The notes beneath the pieces are model-generated. The model was not told where the DNA came from. It saw nothing but the letters and a program-made list of their open reading frames with translations, and did not search any database. Shown here piece by piece: positions 12,801-27,351 of a DNA stretch of 64,000 bases; the first letter of the stretch is position 1, and every line of letters starts with the position of its first letter. The stretch comes from Paguma larvata. Its lineage: Eukaryota > Chordata > Mammalia > Carnivora > Viverridae. Both the position numbers and the translations under genes were made by a program. The stretch lies in NCBI GenBank assembly GCA_030068075.1, contig CM057844.1, positions 4,278,001-4,342,000 of the forward strand. Reading direction: 5' to 3'.

Positions 12801-15800
12801 TCAACTACCTCTTATAATCTCCACTGCCACCATGCTGGCTCCCTTGGATTGCTGCAAACTAGCCTCCTAAATGGGCTCACTGCTTCTCTCATTGCTTCCA
12901 TACAGTCAGTCTCAACACAGCAGCTACAGTGATTGATCCTTTTGTAACAGGTGCCAGATCTTGTTACTTTTATACTCAAAGCCCTCCACTGATGTAGAAT
13001 GAAAGTTAAGTCCTCATAATGACCTACAGGATCTTCCCAGAATGAGCCCTGCATCACTGTTCTGATCTCTTCTCCTATTCCTTCCCTCTTGCTTCCTTTG
13101 CTCTTGCCACACTGGCTCCTTGCCGTTCTGTCAACGTCCTGGGTATACTCCTTACAGCCTGTGCACTAGTTATTCTCCCTGCTTGAAATGCTCTTCTTGC
13201 AAACACCTGCACAGTTTACTTCTTCACATTCTTCAGGTCTTTATTCAAAGTCATCTATTAGTGAAGCCTTCTCTAATCTCCTTTTCTAGAACTGCAATGA
13301 CCTCATCGTCACATTCCCAGATATTTCCTCACCTGCTTTAATTTTCTTCACAGCACTCATCACTCTTTAACACACTACATGGCTTACTTAGTTTTTGTGC
13401 TCACTGTGCACTCCTAGAAGAATGTAAGCTCCCTAAGATCAGGAATTTTTGTCAGTTTTTTTGTATTTTTTTTTTTTATATCAATGACACTCAGAATACT
13501 ATCTGGGGGGCGCCCAGGTGGCTCAGTAGGTTAAGCATCCAACTTCTGCTCAGGTCATGATCTCACGGTATGTGAGTTTGAGCCCCACGTCGGGCTCTGC
13601 GCTGACAGCCTGAAGCCTGCTTCAGATTGTGTCTCCCTCTGTCTCTGCCCCTCCCCCACTTGTCCTCTGTCTCTCTCTCAAAAATAAACATTAAAAAAAA
13701 TGTTAAAAAAAGAATACTATCTGGCACATGATAAACACTTAATAAATACTTGCTGAATAAACGACCACTTGCAAGATAAAGGGCAAACATCAAAGCTTAT
13801 AAAATAAAAAGCATCACCTTCAACTACTCAATTTTAGTAACAAATATTGATGTGTCACTTTTCTAGCATCTATTTTGTGCTATGAACTCCTCTGGAAATC
13901 AGTCAAAAGCCATGGCCACACTTTCCAGAAAATACTGAATATACTCAGATACTTTTACATTGAATTTCTGAAGGTTCATAAATTTCCCCCAAAGCCCAAC
14001 CTTGCTGATGGACATTGTATGATGTCACCAAAAAAGAGCCAAAGCTTTTAAAATGCCCTCTCTGCTAGTCCAGTTGGAAACCATATTACTTAAATCTAAA
14101 GTTCTTTAGTATCTATCAAATCCCATACATTCTGCTCTAATCCCAAATATCACCAATACTTCTTAGTACAAAGTCTGCTAAAGCCATGTAAGAGGGTTGT
14201 TCTTATATAAGGGTTTTACATCAAGTAGTACACAGCACATACAGTTTTTTTCTTAAGCATAAATGGAAGCAGGTTATGTGAGCCACTGTAATTGTTGAAG
14301 ATTTAATTAAAAATTACTATTCCGGTAGACATTTGATATCCTATACAAAGTTAGGGATATTATTTGAACCTTCCATGTGAAAAATTCTTGCCACCACAGT
14401 GGATTACCAAGTACCAAAGGCTCTGGAAGGAATGCTTACAATCCACTCAGTCTGCTACCAAAAGTTTTGGTACAAAAGTTTTAAGAAAGAGACCACTAGC
14501 TACAGTATACAAAGTTGAAGAAAATACAAAACCTGTCAGATATAGTGACATGTTTGAATCTGTTAGGGGGTCACAAAGCAATGTAGCAACATTATATTGC
14601 TATTTGCTGAAAATAGCCCTATGAATTTGCTTAAGATCTGAAAGGAGTTCCTTCACTCTCTAAGAAGCTATTAGTTGCTCATTTTACCCACTGCTTGCCT
14701 TGCCCCCCTTGACCCTCCTAACAACCACCCTCCAAGCTCTCTGCCTTTAGTCTGCCGCCCTCCCACCTCTCTGACTCCCGAGGGCCTCTGAACTCCTGGC
14801 CACAGACTAAGGGCCTGACCATCTTGCTCAGACACCTCAGTCAACACCAATGGCTTCTTCTCTCTTTAGGGATTTCCTCCCATCTCTCTAGAACTGGCCC
14901 CTCTCCCTCCTCAAATGTCCACGTTTCTCAAGGTTTCTGTTGGAGGCACTTTCACTCCACACAGGCTTCCAGGGACTTCAAGTTCATACCCATAGCTTGA
15001 AGTATCCCCCACCTGCTAACAGTTCTCCAATTTCCTTTCAAAAGACTTCTGCCCTGGGCTTTACACAAATCCATCTAACTGCTTCATGGACTTTTTCCTC
15101 TCCAGTGTCCTCTGGCCTCTCAAACTTAGTATCTCCAAAATGAAATTCAATTTCCACCTTGTCCCCACCCTAACCTACTCTACCCCAAGTGCTTGCTATC
15201 TCAGTGAATGGCACCAAGAATCTTCCAACTGCCTGAGCCAGAAACTCAGACTTCTCACCTAGGCACTTACCCTATCACATATAATCAATTTCCAAGTGCT
15301 TTGTTATTTTCTTATTTTTTTCATGTATAAAATTTCTTATTCAGAACTGCAACCCTCTGCTTTGGCTGATGCAATCCAACCCTGACTCCCTACACTCTAC
15401 TACCAGAGTACAGAGTTCCTTGGTCTTAACCTGTCTTCCATAGCATAAATATTTCCTATAAAACACAGCAGCCACAAGTTCAATCTCAGCATTCTTCTAG
15501 CATTGGTATCCTCATTTCAAAGTCTATTGATCAGACAGGTGCCTGGATTTATATCTTAAGATTATGAAGAGAGAAAAAAATTACAATGCAACTCACACAG
15601 TGTGCATTACATAGTTCCACATAGCAAGCATCACAACCTTTATAAAATAAAGCACTGACTCATGATTACATTGGTGTTTGATACACTATAATGATATAAC
15701 AACGCACTCAAAGAGGTTAAAAGTACAATCACAGGATCATCATAGCCTATTAGAGACAGGAGCAATTTAGCTACTGCAATAGAAACACTTTACCTCATCA

Positions 15801-18494
15801 TCCTTTCTCTTTTTAAAAATGCTATCCTCAACTTCACCAACTGCTAACATGATCATCTGTACTCTTTGCAGATTGACATAACCACTTTCTGTAAGGTAAC
15901 CCTGTAAGTGATAAAATACATGTAAAATGATCTTCTTATAAAAGCAAATACTTCTGTTTTGAAATTATTCAAGAGTGAACTTACCCCAGTTTTGTGTACC
16001 ACATTTTTGTATATGTTAACCAAACGGTCAATTGCACCTTCCCTGCCACCAGGAAACAAACATTACGCATTAGGACCAGTATGCACTGCAAAGGAAAGAA
16101 GGCTAAAACACTAGTCTGAAAATCCACACAAACACACATACCTAATTTCTAACGATGGCAGGTGAGGAAGGAAGTCATTTCCCACAAAGAAGCACATGAA
16201 GACCCAGTCATCAATGCTCCTCTCGACATCAAATGTGAATGGTAGGCTGGCCATGGTGAGCTCTCTTTCCAAATACTACAACCAAAAAGGAAAGCTGCCA
16301 TTAAAGCTATCAAAAGCCACCCTGCTTCAGAGCACCAATCTCAGTGTTTATTGCTACGTACCTCACGAAGAACATTAAGACGAAGGAAGATAAATTCTCC
16401 TTCTGCACAAGGAAGACTATCTGCAAGTTCATCATGCTGTAAGAAAAGGAGTCAAGATTAAACAAGTCTACTCTAAACCTTCCCATTTTTCCCAGCTAAA
16501 TAAATATTAGTTATTTATTATGACATATTATGATTAAGAACATATTATGACTTTCTCTAAAGCAAGATCCATTTGAACATTATGAGTACTAAATAAAAAA
16601 AAGAACTCACCAACCCATCTTAAAAAATTATACATAATTCCAATCACACCTAGACCAGGGATCACCAAATGCTTTTGTAAAAGGCCAGATAGTAAACATT
16701 TTAGCCTGTTGGACACACATATAGCCTCTGTTGCGTATTTTTTTCATGTTTTTCTTTTTACAACTCTTTAAAAATGTGAATACCATTCTTAGTTCATTGG
16801 TCAAATCTGAAGGGCTGTAGCTTGCCAATCTCCGACGTGGAGCCAGCCGATATTAGCATTTCAAGGTATATGCCTCTAGACCCTTCTCTGTGAACATACA
16901 GTATATTTTTTACATCCTTTTTTCACTCAGCATATCTTCTAAAGGTGCATCATACTCTTAGATAAAAATCCATTCAAAGGGGACTGGATATAATCAAGTG
17001 AACCCAAAATATGTAGGAACTAGGGGTTACTTAAAAGTATCGAGAAGATTAATATATTTGATTTACACTTCTTTTTAAGAAAAATAACCATTTGAAACGA
17101 ATACTTCTACAAACAAATCATGTGCAAGAGGCATTATTAACTAGGAGACCTAAGCCTCGAGTAGGTATAATAAGCTATGTTAAAAAAAGGGAGAGTAGAA
17201 ACAATGAATGTGTGCATGCTTTTCAAAGTGTGTTTACTTTAAAGAGCTCTGAAAGACACATTTCTGTGAGGGGTAACAGAGCAAGTAGGTAAAACACGAA
17301 TCAACCAGTAGGCGCTCTTTAAAGTCTTCTCTTTATCCATTTTAAAAATGAAGCAACCTGAATATACTTAATGCCACTGAACTGTAAACTTAAAACTGGT
17401 TAAAATAGTATATTTTGTGTTCCATACACTTTATTACAACAAAAATAAAACAGAAAAATTTTGAATGACAGAACTACCATCTCAAAGTTCTTACCTTTCC
17501 CTTCTTTTCTCTTGGTAAACCTTCACAGTCCTTGACCTCATGTCCAAACTGATTACAAAGACCACATGGTTTGGGTTTGTTTGGTTTGAATTCTTCTCTA
17601 ATGATGGTAAAGTTGGGTTCGTGTGTAGCAAGGCCGAGCATAATGAGATCAGCTATCAATCAACAATGACAAAACACTGAACAGTGAGCACTGTGAGAAG
17701 ACCCTACCACAACCAACGATAGAGGACACCACTGTAACAGAAGACACCGACACAAAGAAAAGCCCAAACACATAAATAGAGGTGGCAAAGCCAAAAAGCC
17801 TAAAACTTTTTAGTAGTTCTCAGATAACAAGTTGTCCTCCAGACACATGGGCACAGAATGTGGACTACCATTCAAGAGTCAACACTTGGGTAAACTTTCC
17901 GTTTGAAAGGTATGTGCAGTACCAAAAGGTTGAAAAATATATAAATAAACATTAATTACAGATCAAACAACTCAATACCAGTTCCTTCTCAAACATAAAA
18001 TAAGCAAGGCATTTTAGAATTTCCAGACAACCAGGAATAATCCATTACTACACACAAACCCATCAACTTGCTATGCTTTAATCCAAGAGAATCAAACCCA
18101 AAGAATAAACTTACCATCTGCTCCACATAAGCAATGATGAGTGTTTGGGTCATGGTTAGGCTGGGCTAAAGAGGGGGAGAAAGATATATTATGTTTATAT
18201 AAATGTATTTTATACCACAGAAATATATTTTCTATACAATGGCTTATTGTTTTTAATAGAACTTAGAATATTTATAAGGAGGTTTTACCTCTTTGTCTTC
18301 TAATATAATCCATGATTTTATGTTCTCCTTCACCAGGAGCACTAGCATCAGATAAAATAACCTATAAAAAAATCAGTTTTTAACACTTTCAGTTCATCCC
18401 CAATTTTCTAGCACAAAAAATAAAATCTGAATACCTTAAAACAAATTGGATAATTCTATTAAGAAAGTATCATTTACTGAAAATCTTTCATAAG

Positions 18495-18536
<42 letters not shown>

Positions 18537-19737
18537 AATACCAAAACTGTTTCACTGGTAAATTTACTACATGGAATAGAAAATGAAAAGTGTTGGTCAA
18601 ATTTAGCTAACCGAAGAACTGATCAGTTTATAAGTTTCTACTATTCTCACTGCTACCCAAGGATTCAGCCCTAAATCAGATAAGCCCTGGGAGTAATCAA
18701 TAAAAGATACTCATTAAATATAATTCACCATATCTAGTTTATACTGAAATGAGCTTTGAACTTAAAGTTACATAAAAGTTCATTGAAATTTTACTTGAAC
18801 ACTTAGAAGAATACAGCTATTCTTTAAAGGCAGCCCCATAACTTTAATCTTCTGCATTTCAATTTATAACAACAAAAATTTTAACTTAGAAATTGCTTTC
18901 CTATACATATTTCTTATATATACATATCTTATATATATATATATATATATATACACAATCTATATATTTTAAATCACAGGTCCCACTTTATAGCTTCGCA
19001 ATGATGTTAAGAGGACAAATTGGCATCAAGAGAAAATTCAGCAGTCTAAAACTGGACCATGGAGGGCACCCCATCTCTAATAACCATGGAAGTTTCTCTT
19101 TCCTCTGACAGTCAACCAGCATTTTACACGGAGGGAAAAAAAGACAAAGAATATCAGTCGTATCAAAGTACAGCCTAAAATGATCACTCTTATCTTTCCC
19201 AAGTACCAAAGTGTGAAACTTACTGTCAAGTTTTTCCACCCGGGGTCATTATTTAAACGATCAGCTATGTAATAGCGAAGGCATTTAGCAAGATTGTCCA
19301 TGAACTCAGTTCCCTAAAATGATAGAAGGAAATAAATTAACCTACCATTTAAGAGTTAGCAATAGCTGGCAAAGTACGAGACTACTTACTGGTGTAATAC
19401 AGTTGCTGTCAAATCTTTCTTTTATTTCTTCTGGAGGAAGAAAGCCACCTAGAGAAAAAAGAGGCAATGTTTTGTTCTCCCCATAAAAAGTGAGGTAAAT
19501 TACTCAGTATTAAGCCAGAACAAGAAAAATGACTGGTTCAATACAAAAGAAAGGGAAGTGTGGTCACCAGAGGAACAAATGTTCCCCATTTTGGGAAGAA
19601 AGTTAAGGTTCATCCCTTCAAATTTAATATAAGCTTTAACGTGACTGTCAAACAATATATGGCATACAAAAGATACTATAGTTACATAGAAAAATGAAAA
19701 TTATGGCACTCTTCACGATGCCCTCAACAGCACAACA

Positions 19738-19772
<35 letters not shown>

Positions 19773-22700
19773 TTAGAGTTCTCATTTTGATAATTCCTGA
19801 GATAAAGGTACCTTAGAAAACTAAATAAAGTGCTGAGTGTATTACAGCTTTATATGATAAGAAATAAAATGATCAGCTGGGATATAAAAGTCCTATTTTT
19901 CCTATTACTTTTTTCAAGACAAATGTATTTCAAAACATCTCCAAGGAAGAAGACATCCTTAAATCAAAGACTATTTTTCATAAATACAAACAGGTTTTAG
20001 CATACTAATCACAAGCTGCAGCTACAGTTACTATACAGCTGCACACATCTAGCAAATTCAAACAGAAAATGTATCATAATTGCAGGCCTGAGCTGACCAT
20101 ACTAGGATATCCTTTATCACCGTCAAAGTACACTATCCTGACCCAATGAATCATTGCTTTTCTGGTCTATCATATTGCCTTGTGTAACAAAATACCAAAC
20201 AAATCACCCTGCTACAGCCACACACCAACTCATAGACAAGTGTCTCAGGAGAAAACCAGTCCCACTGAGTATCAGAACTCCCTGACCTTCCTCCCCTCCG
20301 AGACTTTGGCAACTTCTACCCATTTGTACTCACTTGTCTCCCTTATGTACCCATTAAGAATTTCAAGGCTCTGGGGGAACTGCAAAAGTCACCCCACAAC
20401 CTCCCCCAAATCAAGGGAACCCTGGGTACTTCACTGCCTCAATGCCTGCTGCATCCACCTATACTGAAGTGTGTCTGACTTGGTGAAAGCCTGTAAATAT
20501 GGACCACATCATCCTGGGCCTCCTCTCACAGACCTCTGAGTTCCAAGGGGAAGCAATAAGCAAGCTACTAAGACTGATTTGAGGAAAATGTATACAAAAT
20601 TGTAGCTTTCTACCAGCCCCCATAGAAGAGAGAAGTAAGAAGCACTCTTAATCTACTCTCCTTTACAGATACATAAAAGTTAGCAGAAGAGCTGTGCTCA
20701 CCTTGAAAGCAGGTTGACCATCTCCTTTCCCTACCAGAATTCCTTCCTTTTTATACCCAAGTTTCCCTTTTACTACAGAGTTTGGAAAAGAAACAAGTTT
20801 GTTACTGGGAGTGAAGGAGTCTATTAACTACTTTTTTGACAGTGACCATAAATTTTCCTTGGATATTCTGGATCCTAATTAAATTAAAATCATTCCTGTT
20901 CTGAGAGAAAGTTCACACCCCTCCCCACTCTACATACATTTCATAAGAAATCCAACTTCAAGATGCAAATTCTTTACCTTTTGCCAGTATTTCTTCCCTG
21001 ACTCGCTGCTTCTCCACTGCTGCTTCCATTCCTTCTTTTGATGCTCTGAACCTCCTGGAACGCTGCTGATTCATTTTAGCACGCGGTGCCTAAAATTATT
21101 TCATAGTCACATGATGCTATTCAAAATATTTGCCACTAAATCTGTATATTATTTTCAATCGGTTGTCCTTACAAAAACAGTATGCTAAAATGGAAAAGTA
21201 ATTTATCTAATAATCCTTTCGTGACAAATAATAAAGCCTAAGAACTTAAATTTGGACCAAGAACCTAAAAGCTGACCTCAGTCAGGTGAGTGACATGTCA
21301 AACAGACAAACATCCTAAGAAGCCACTTAATACCGCAGAGTCCACAACCAAATGCCACTTCTACTGGGTTACGGTCCTGCAAGGCACCCAAGAAGAACAG
21401 CTCACTTTATTCAAAGACCCAGCCAGCATGCGATAAGTAGTTTACTAGTACAGAGCCAAGACTGGGAACACCTTACATCCATGCCTAAAAGGAAGGATGG
21501 TCTCCACATGGGATTCACCATGCCCCATAAAAGCAATAGAAAACTAGTTCTTAATCTGTAGGACCTCAAGGCACTTCTATTTTATATTTCCCACAATAAG
21601 GTAGGAATGATTACCACCCCATCTCTACAAAGCAGGTAGAGAGAGAAACAAGTTTTAACTGAAAATACTTTTAAATCACTCTTACCAAATGTAATTTAAA
21701 ATCACTAGATAAGTTTGAATGATGTGAATTGGACTCTAAAGTTCTGAAATTCCTGAACTTCATTTGGGGTTGAAAGGAACTCTCAAGTATCCTGTCTACA
21801 TAAAGTAAGTTATTTTAAATTCTCTTTAAATTATCCCCTTTCCTACAAAATGAGACCGCCTAATCTAAGGCAAGTACCAAGTTCTTTGATCTACATTTAT
21901 ATTTAAACAAAACCATGTTATAGACATGAGCGAACAAACATGCAGACAGACATATAGACACTTATACAGATATGTACATAGTTTATACTCGATCTAGCAG
22001 TAAAGGCATACTGGATATAAACTGACAAATCTTCTTCAAGAAATTTCACTAACGTGAATTAGAATATGCTCCACATAAGATAGTCTTGACTCCTCTATTC
22101 TTCATTGCACTTTAACAGCAACTTACCAAGTTATCAAGTAGCTAAGATTTTTGAGTAAAGAGAACCTCACAGAAAAGTTCATCTTCTTATACTCAAAGTT
22201 CTCTAGATTTTCAAAATCATTCTATTAGCCACTAGGGTTATTAACTAAATCCGAAAGAAAGGAATCTATTTTTAGATAGCTAAGTAAATTTTGGGGTTAT
22301 AATTTAATTTTCCTTGAACTCTGATATATAGTGTGCTGGTCATTTAGAAGCTAAGCTAGTTGGTTTATCATCCTAAGTCAGTAAGTTACTGCCCTCTTAA
22401 AGTGTTCTGATGACTACTCACTGCCTACAGGATAAAATCCAAACTCCTAAGTGTGCCAATAAGGTCTTCTCAAGCCATTGCTCTACTTCCCTTTCCAATC
22501 TAAAACACCTATAATTGCCCAAATTTGTCAGTGTGGCTGACTTTGAGGCATGGCTTTGAGAAATCTGGAAGTCTTCCCTCCTCCCATCTATTCCATCAAT
22601 CCCACTCCCCTGCCCATCTGTTATTCTTTATGCATCAAGAAATGGGACAAAAGTGGAGCACCTGGGTGGCTCAGTCCGTTAAGTATCAACTCTTGATTTC

Positions 22701-22948
22701 AGCTCAGGTCATGATCTCCTGGTTTTGAGATTTGGGCTCCACATCAAGCATGGAGCCTGCTTGGGATTCTCTCTTTCTCCCCCCCTCTGCCGCTCCCCCC
22801 ACTCACATGCTCCCTCTCCCTCTCTCCCCCAAAATAAATAGAAAAGAAAGAAAGGAAGGAAGGTAGCGAGATAGAAAGAAAGAAAGACAGAGAGAGAGGA
22901 AGAAGAAAGAAAAGAAGAAGAAGAAGGAAGAAGGAAGAAGAAGAAGAA

Positions 22949-23005
<57 letters not shown>

Positions 23006-26000
23006 ACGTCACTCCTCCATCTCCTAATCCCCTCAGTAGCACTGACTTCCTCTTCCCTGAGCACCCTGCAAGTGTTATCTATACCTAAAGCCCATGAGTA
23101 AGTAACCTTGCTTGTTTAACTCTATCCCTGTCCCATTAGTGGTAAGTTCTTCAAAAGCAAGGGCAGTCACCACTAATCCCCAGCATCACAGTCTGGCACA
23201 AAACAGGTACCAAAATTAGGTTGTCTTTCTCAAATTTACCACAGACAACCTTTACTGTTATTTAGCTGACTTTCTTCTACACACTCAAAACACAGCAAAA
23301 ACAAACAGAGGATTCTAGGTGAACTTTTTAGCACTTACCACCCCATCTATTGCCATGTACAGCAGTCGTCTTGGTCTCACAATATTGAAAAGCCTGTCAA
23401 TGTACTCAAAAATCGCAACCATCATTTCATCCTCATTTTTCGGTGCTGGCCTACAAGTACAAGCAGACAGCATCATATAATACAGTAATACTGTATATAA
23501 ATATAAGCATATAAATACATATAATAGTAAAAATATTAAAAAATGTTACATAAAAATGGGTTACGTACTTGTCTTCAGGATGAGTACAGGGATGGATGAT
23601 TCCATTCATATCCAAATAGAGATTATCAAACTCCACATCATTTGGATTTGGTTTACTGGCATCAACAGGAATCTTGACGCCATTGCATTCTTTTGGCTAT
23701 GAGGAAGTGACAATAGTTTGTTCAAGTCAAAAATTAACACATCCTTAGCTTGGTATGAACCCATGTTTCATTTCTGAATTGGAAACAAAACACTTTAAAT
23801 CATCTTTACGTTGTAAGATGTTATTTACTCCTTAAAGCAAACTGAAGAAGATATTTCATCTATGGAAAGTGAATAGCCTCCAACACAAGAAGTTAACCTT
23901 GACTACTAGAGTAGTCAAACTCTCAAATCATTCAGGTGTCCCAGTGAGAAACCTTGGAATTATCTAGAATTCTTTTCCCTCCCCGCCCATTATCAGAAAG
24001 TCCAGTCAATTTAATGCCTCTCCACTTCATTTCCTCTCAGCCCCACTGCCATGGCTGTCACTGTATCATTCACTTCAAAGATCTGAATGGCCTTCACATG
24101 GACTGCTCCATCCTTAGACTCTCCTGTCTCCAACCAACCCCAGATGCGGTCAGAGTTTTCATTCTAAAGTACGAATGTGGCTGCATCTTAACCTTGCCTG
24201 ATATTGTCAATGACTCCCAGGTGCAAATCAATGAGCCTAGACTCTTATTAGCTTTCTGTCCTACCGAAGTATCATTCAGGCCAGTCCTATCTCTTGTAAG
24301 TTCCTGGAAAACCTTCTTGCATCTCTCAGTGCCTCTATACACTGCCTCTTCTTCTGCCTCTGTGCCAACATCCAATTCCTGAAACTTTATTAATTTTCCA
24401 CGGTCTAGACTGCGATCGAATGTCACTTACTTTATAGCTCTTTGGACAGATCTCTCAGAAAACTGCTCCTCCTTCTGTATTTCCTCAGAATTTTGCTTTT
24501 TCACTTGTAGCCCTCCCATGGTTTTATAATCAGTCATTCTAATCCAACTACACTGTGAGTTCTTAAAAAGATAAGGACTACATCTTACTCACTCCTGGAG
24601 GCACTCAATTGTATTTTTCTAATTAATATTACCTTTGTTTTTTCTAAGGTTCATCAAATGATAAAAATGAGATATTTTTACTGTTAATAAAATCATTTAA
24701 AAAAGTTCCCTAACATACATAAAACATCACTTGTAATGGCAAAAAACTGTGAACTTAAAAGCCCATCATGTACTTGCTACATCATGGATGAACCTCAAAA
24801 ACATTCTGCTAAGTGAAAGTCAGTCAGTCACAAAAGACCACAGAAGATTCCAATTATATGAAAAATCCAGAATAGATAAGTCTGTAGAGACAGAAACAGA
24901 GGAGTTTCAGCCTGAGGGTGGGGCAAGGGTGAGACAGATAGGATAGGAATGCAAATGGGTACAGCATTTCCTTCGGGAGTGATACAAATGTTCTAAAATT
25001 AGATAATGGTGACTTGTACAATTCTGTATATATATACCAAGCCACTGGATTTTACACTTTAAACAGGAGAACTTTATGGTATATAAATTATATTTCAAAA
25101 CTATTAAAAAAAGAAATAAAAATGAAAGGTCAACTAAATTACGGGGAAAAAAGAGCCCACAAAATAATTATGTGGATGTCAATACACCAAATGCCAGACA
25201 CAAGTGAGATTCAAAGAAATAGAACAGGATGGTTACAAGTATATTGCTGGGCCAAAAACAGACAGAAAACAAAACCAAAAACACCAAGCTGCAGAAGAAT
25301 ATCTATAGTACCATTTATGGAAAGTTATAAAACAGACTAATTACTGGTATCGTTCAGGGTTAGCAGCCTGAAACATGCAGGGAGGAGCTCCTGCCAAGAA
25401 ATGGGAGAACACAAGGGGCTCCAGACCCAGAGAGAAGCTCAAGGGACAGTGTCTGGATTATCCACAGCACCAGCAGCAGTAACAGCCAGGAGGCTCAGAG
25501 CTTTGACTCCCCTCTCCCTTACCACTCAGGCTCTACAACGACCAGGCAAGATGGGTGTCTGAGAAAGGGCAGTGCAGTACCTGGCTGACTAGTGGGTCCC
25601 TGAAGGAAAAAGGGGCATACCCACCCAGAGGGCTGGCACTTCAGGAGTTGTGACTAGTAGGACACCTACTCCTCCTCCACTTCATGGAGAAAGGAGTATA
25701 TATATTCTAAACGAGCAGTTGATAAATTATCCTATTTGTAATAACGATGCCAAGGAATCAAAATAAAGAAGATACTTTAAAAAGATGATACAAATACACA
25801 AATACTGAGTCGGTATAAAAATACACTCCATAAGTTTTAACATAAACCCCTCAAAAAGAATTTCATGCCAACTACTATTCTAGCCAACCTTACAAGGCAT
25901 TCTGGCTCCTCAAATATAAGGCAGAAACCACTACTGTTAGTAATAGCTAAGCAGCTGTATTTTTATTTAAGCCTGCATAGCATTTAACAGCAACATCAGA

Positions 26001-27314
26001 AAAATCGTGAATTATGCCTTAGATTCCCCTATATTGAAAGTTCCCACTGTTGAAGTCAAACGCCAAACTATAGAACTCAAGTTTGGACTCCTCTAGTTAA
26101 GATTTACCAACCTAGCTAGTTTGCAGGAGAGAACCAGGGAATAAGACAGCTGAGACAAATACCCAATTTAATCTCAGAAACTAATCCCTGGAAGGATCCA
26201 ATGTGACTGCATTAGTCTGTAGAGGAATTTATGACCCAGGGCACTTTGGAAACCACAGAGCAATAGGCCATAATTAGTGAAGTTTAAATGCTGGGTGTGA
26301 TCCAGTAGAGTGGGAGAGACCTACCTGTACCACAGTCATCGCAGGGTGGTTATGGTCGTGCCTCAAACTGCTTCTCCCCAAGGAGAAGTATCAGAGGCTA
26401 ACATGGTGAGAAAGAAACATAGCTCACTACAAAAATCTGGCTGGTAAATAAACAAGGAACACACAACGAGCTCTGGGATTGGGAAGGAAGGAGCCACCAG
26501 TACTCAGAAAGTGCTATATTATCTAAAATGTCCTGTTTGCAGCAAAAAATTACCAGGCATGTAGAAAAACAGACAAGTATGAGCCATACATAACATCAGG
26601 AAAAAGGCAGGCAACAAAAACTGCCTGTAAAAGTGTCCACATGTCATATTTAACAGAAAAGATTTTAAAATAACTGTCATAAATATGTTCACAGAACTGG
26701 AGAGGAGTATGCCAATAATGTTAAAATGTCCGTACTATCCAAAGCAATCTATAGATTTAATGCAATCCTTATCAAAATAGCAACATTTTTTACAGAGCAA
26801 GAATAAATAATACTAAAGTGCATATAGAATTACAAAAGACCTCAAATAACCAAAGCAATTTTGAGATAGACGAACAAAGCTTCAGGTATCTCACAATCCC
26901 AGATTTCATGATAAACTTACAAAGCAGTAGTAATCAAAACATTACGGTACTGTCACAAAAAGACATATAGATCAGTGGAACAGAAGAGAGAGAGTCCAGA
27001 AATAAACCCATGCATATATAGTCAATTAATACAGAAAAAAGAAGGCAAGAATATACAATTGGGAAACGACAGTCTCTTCAACAAATGGTGTTGGGAAAAC
27101 TGGGCAGCTACATGCAAAAAATGAAACTGGACCACTTCCTTACACCACACACTAAAATAAACTCAAAATGGATTAAGGACGTAAATGTGAGATCTGAAAC
27201 CATAAAACTCCTAGAAGAAAACACTGGCAGTAATTCTTTGACATTGGTTGTAGAAACAGTTTTCTAGATACGTCTCCTCAGGCAAGGACAACAAAAGCAA
27301 ATTAAACTACTAGG

Positions 27315-27351
<37 letters not shown>

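Noticed and set aside
22744..23064. 106-codon Phe/Leu/Ser repeat frame on the minus strand
   Set aside because: It is the translation of the TTTC/TTC microsatellite and the SINE body, not a protein.
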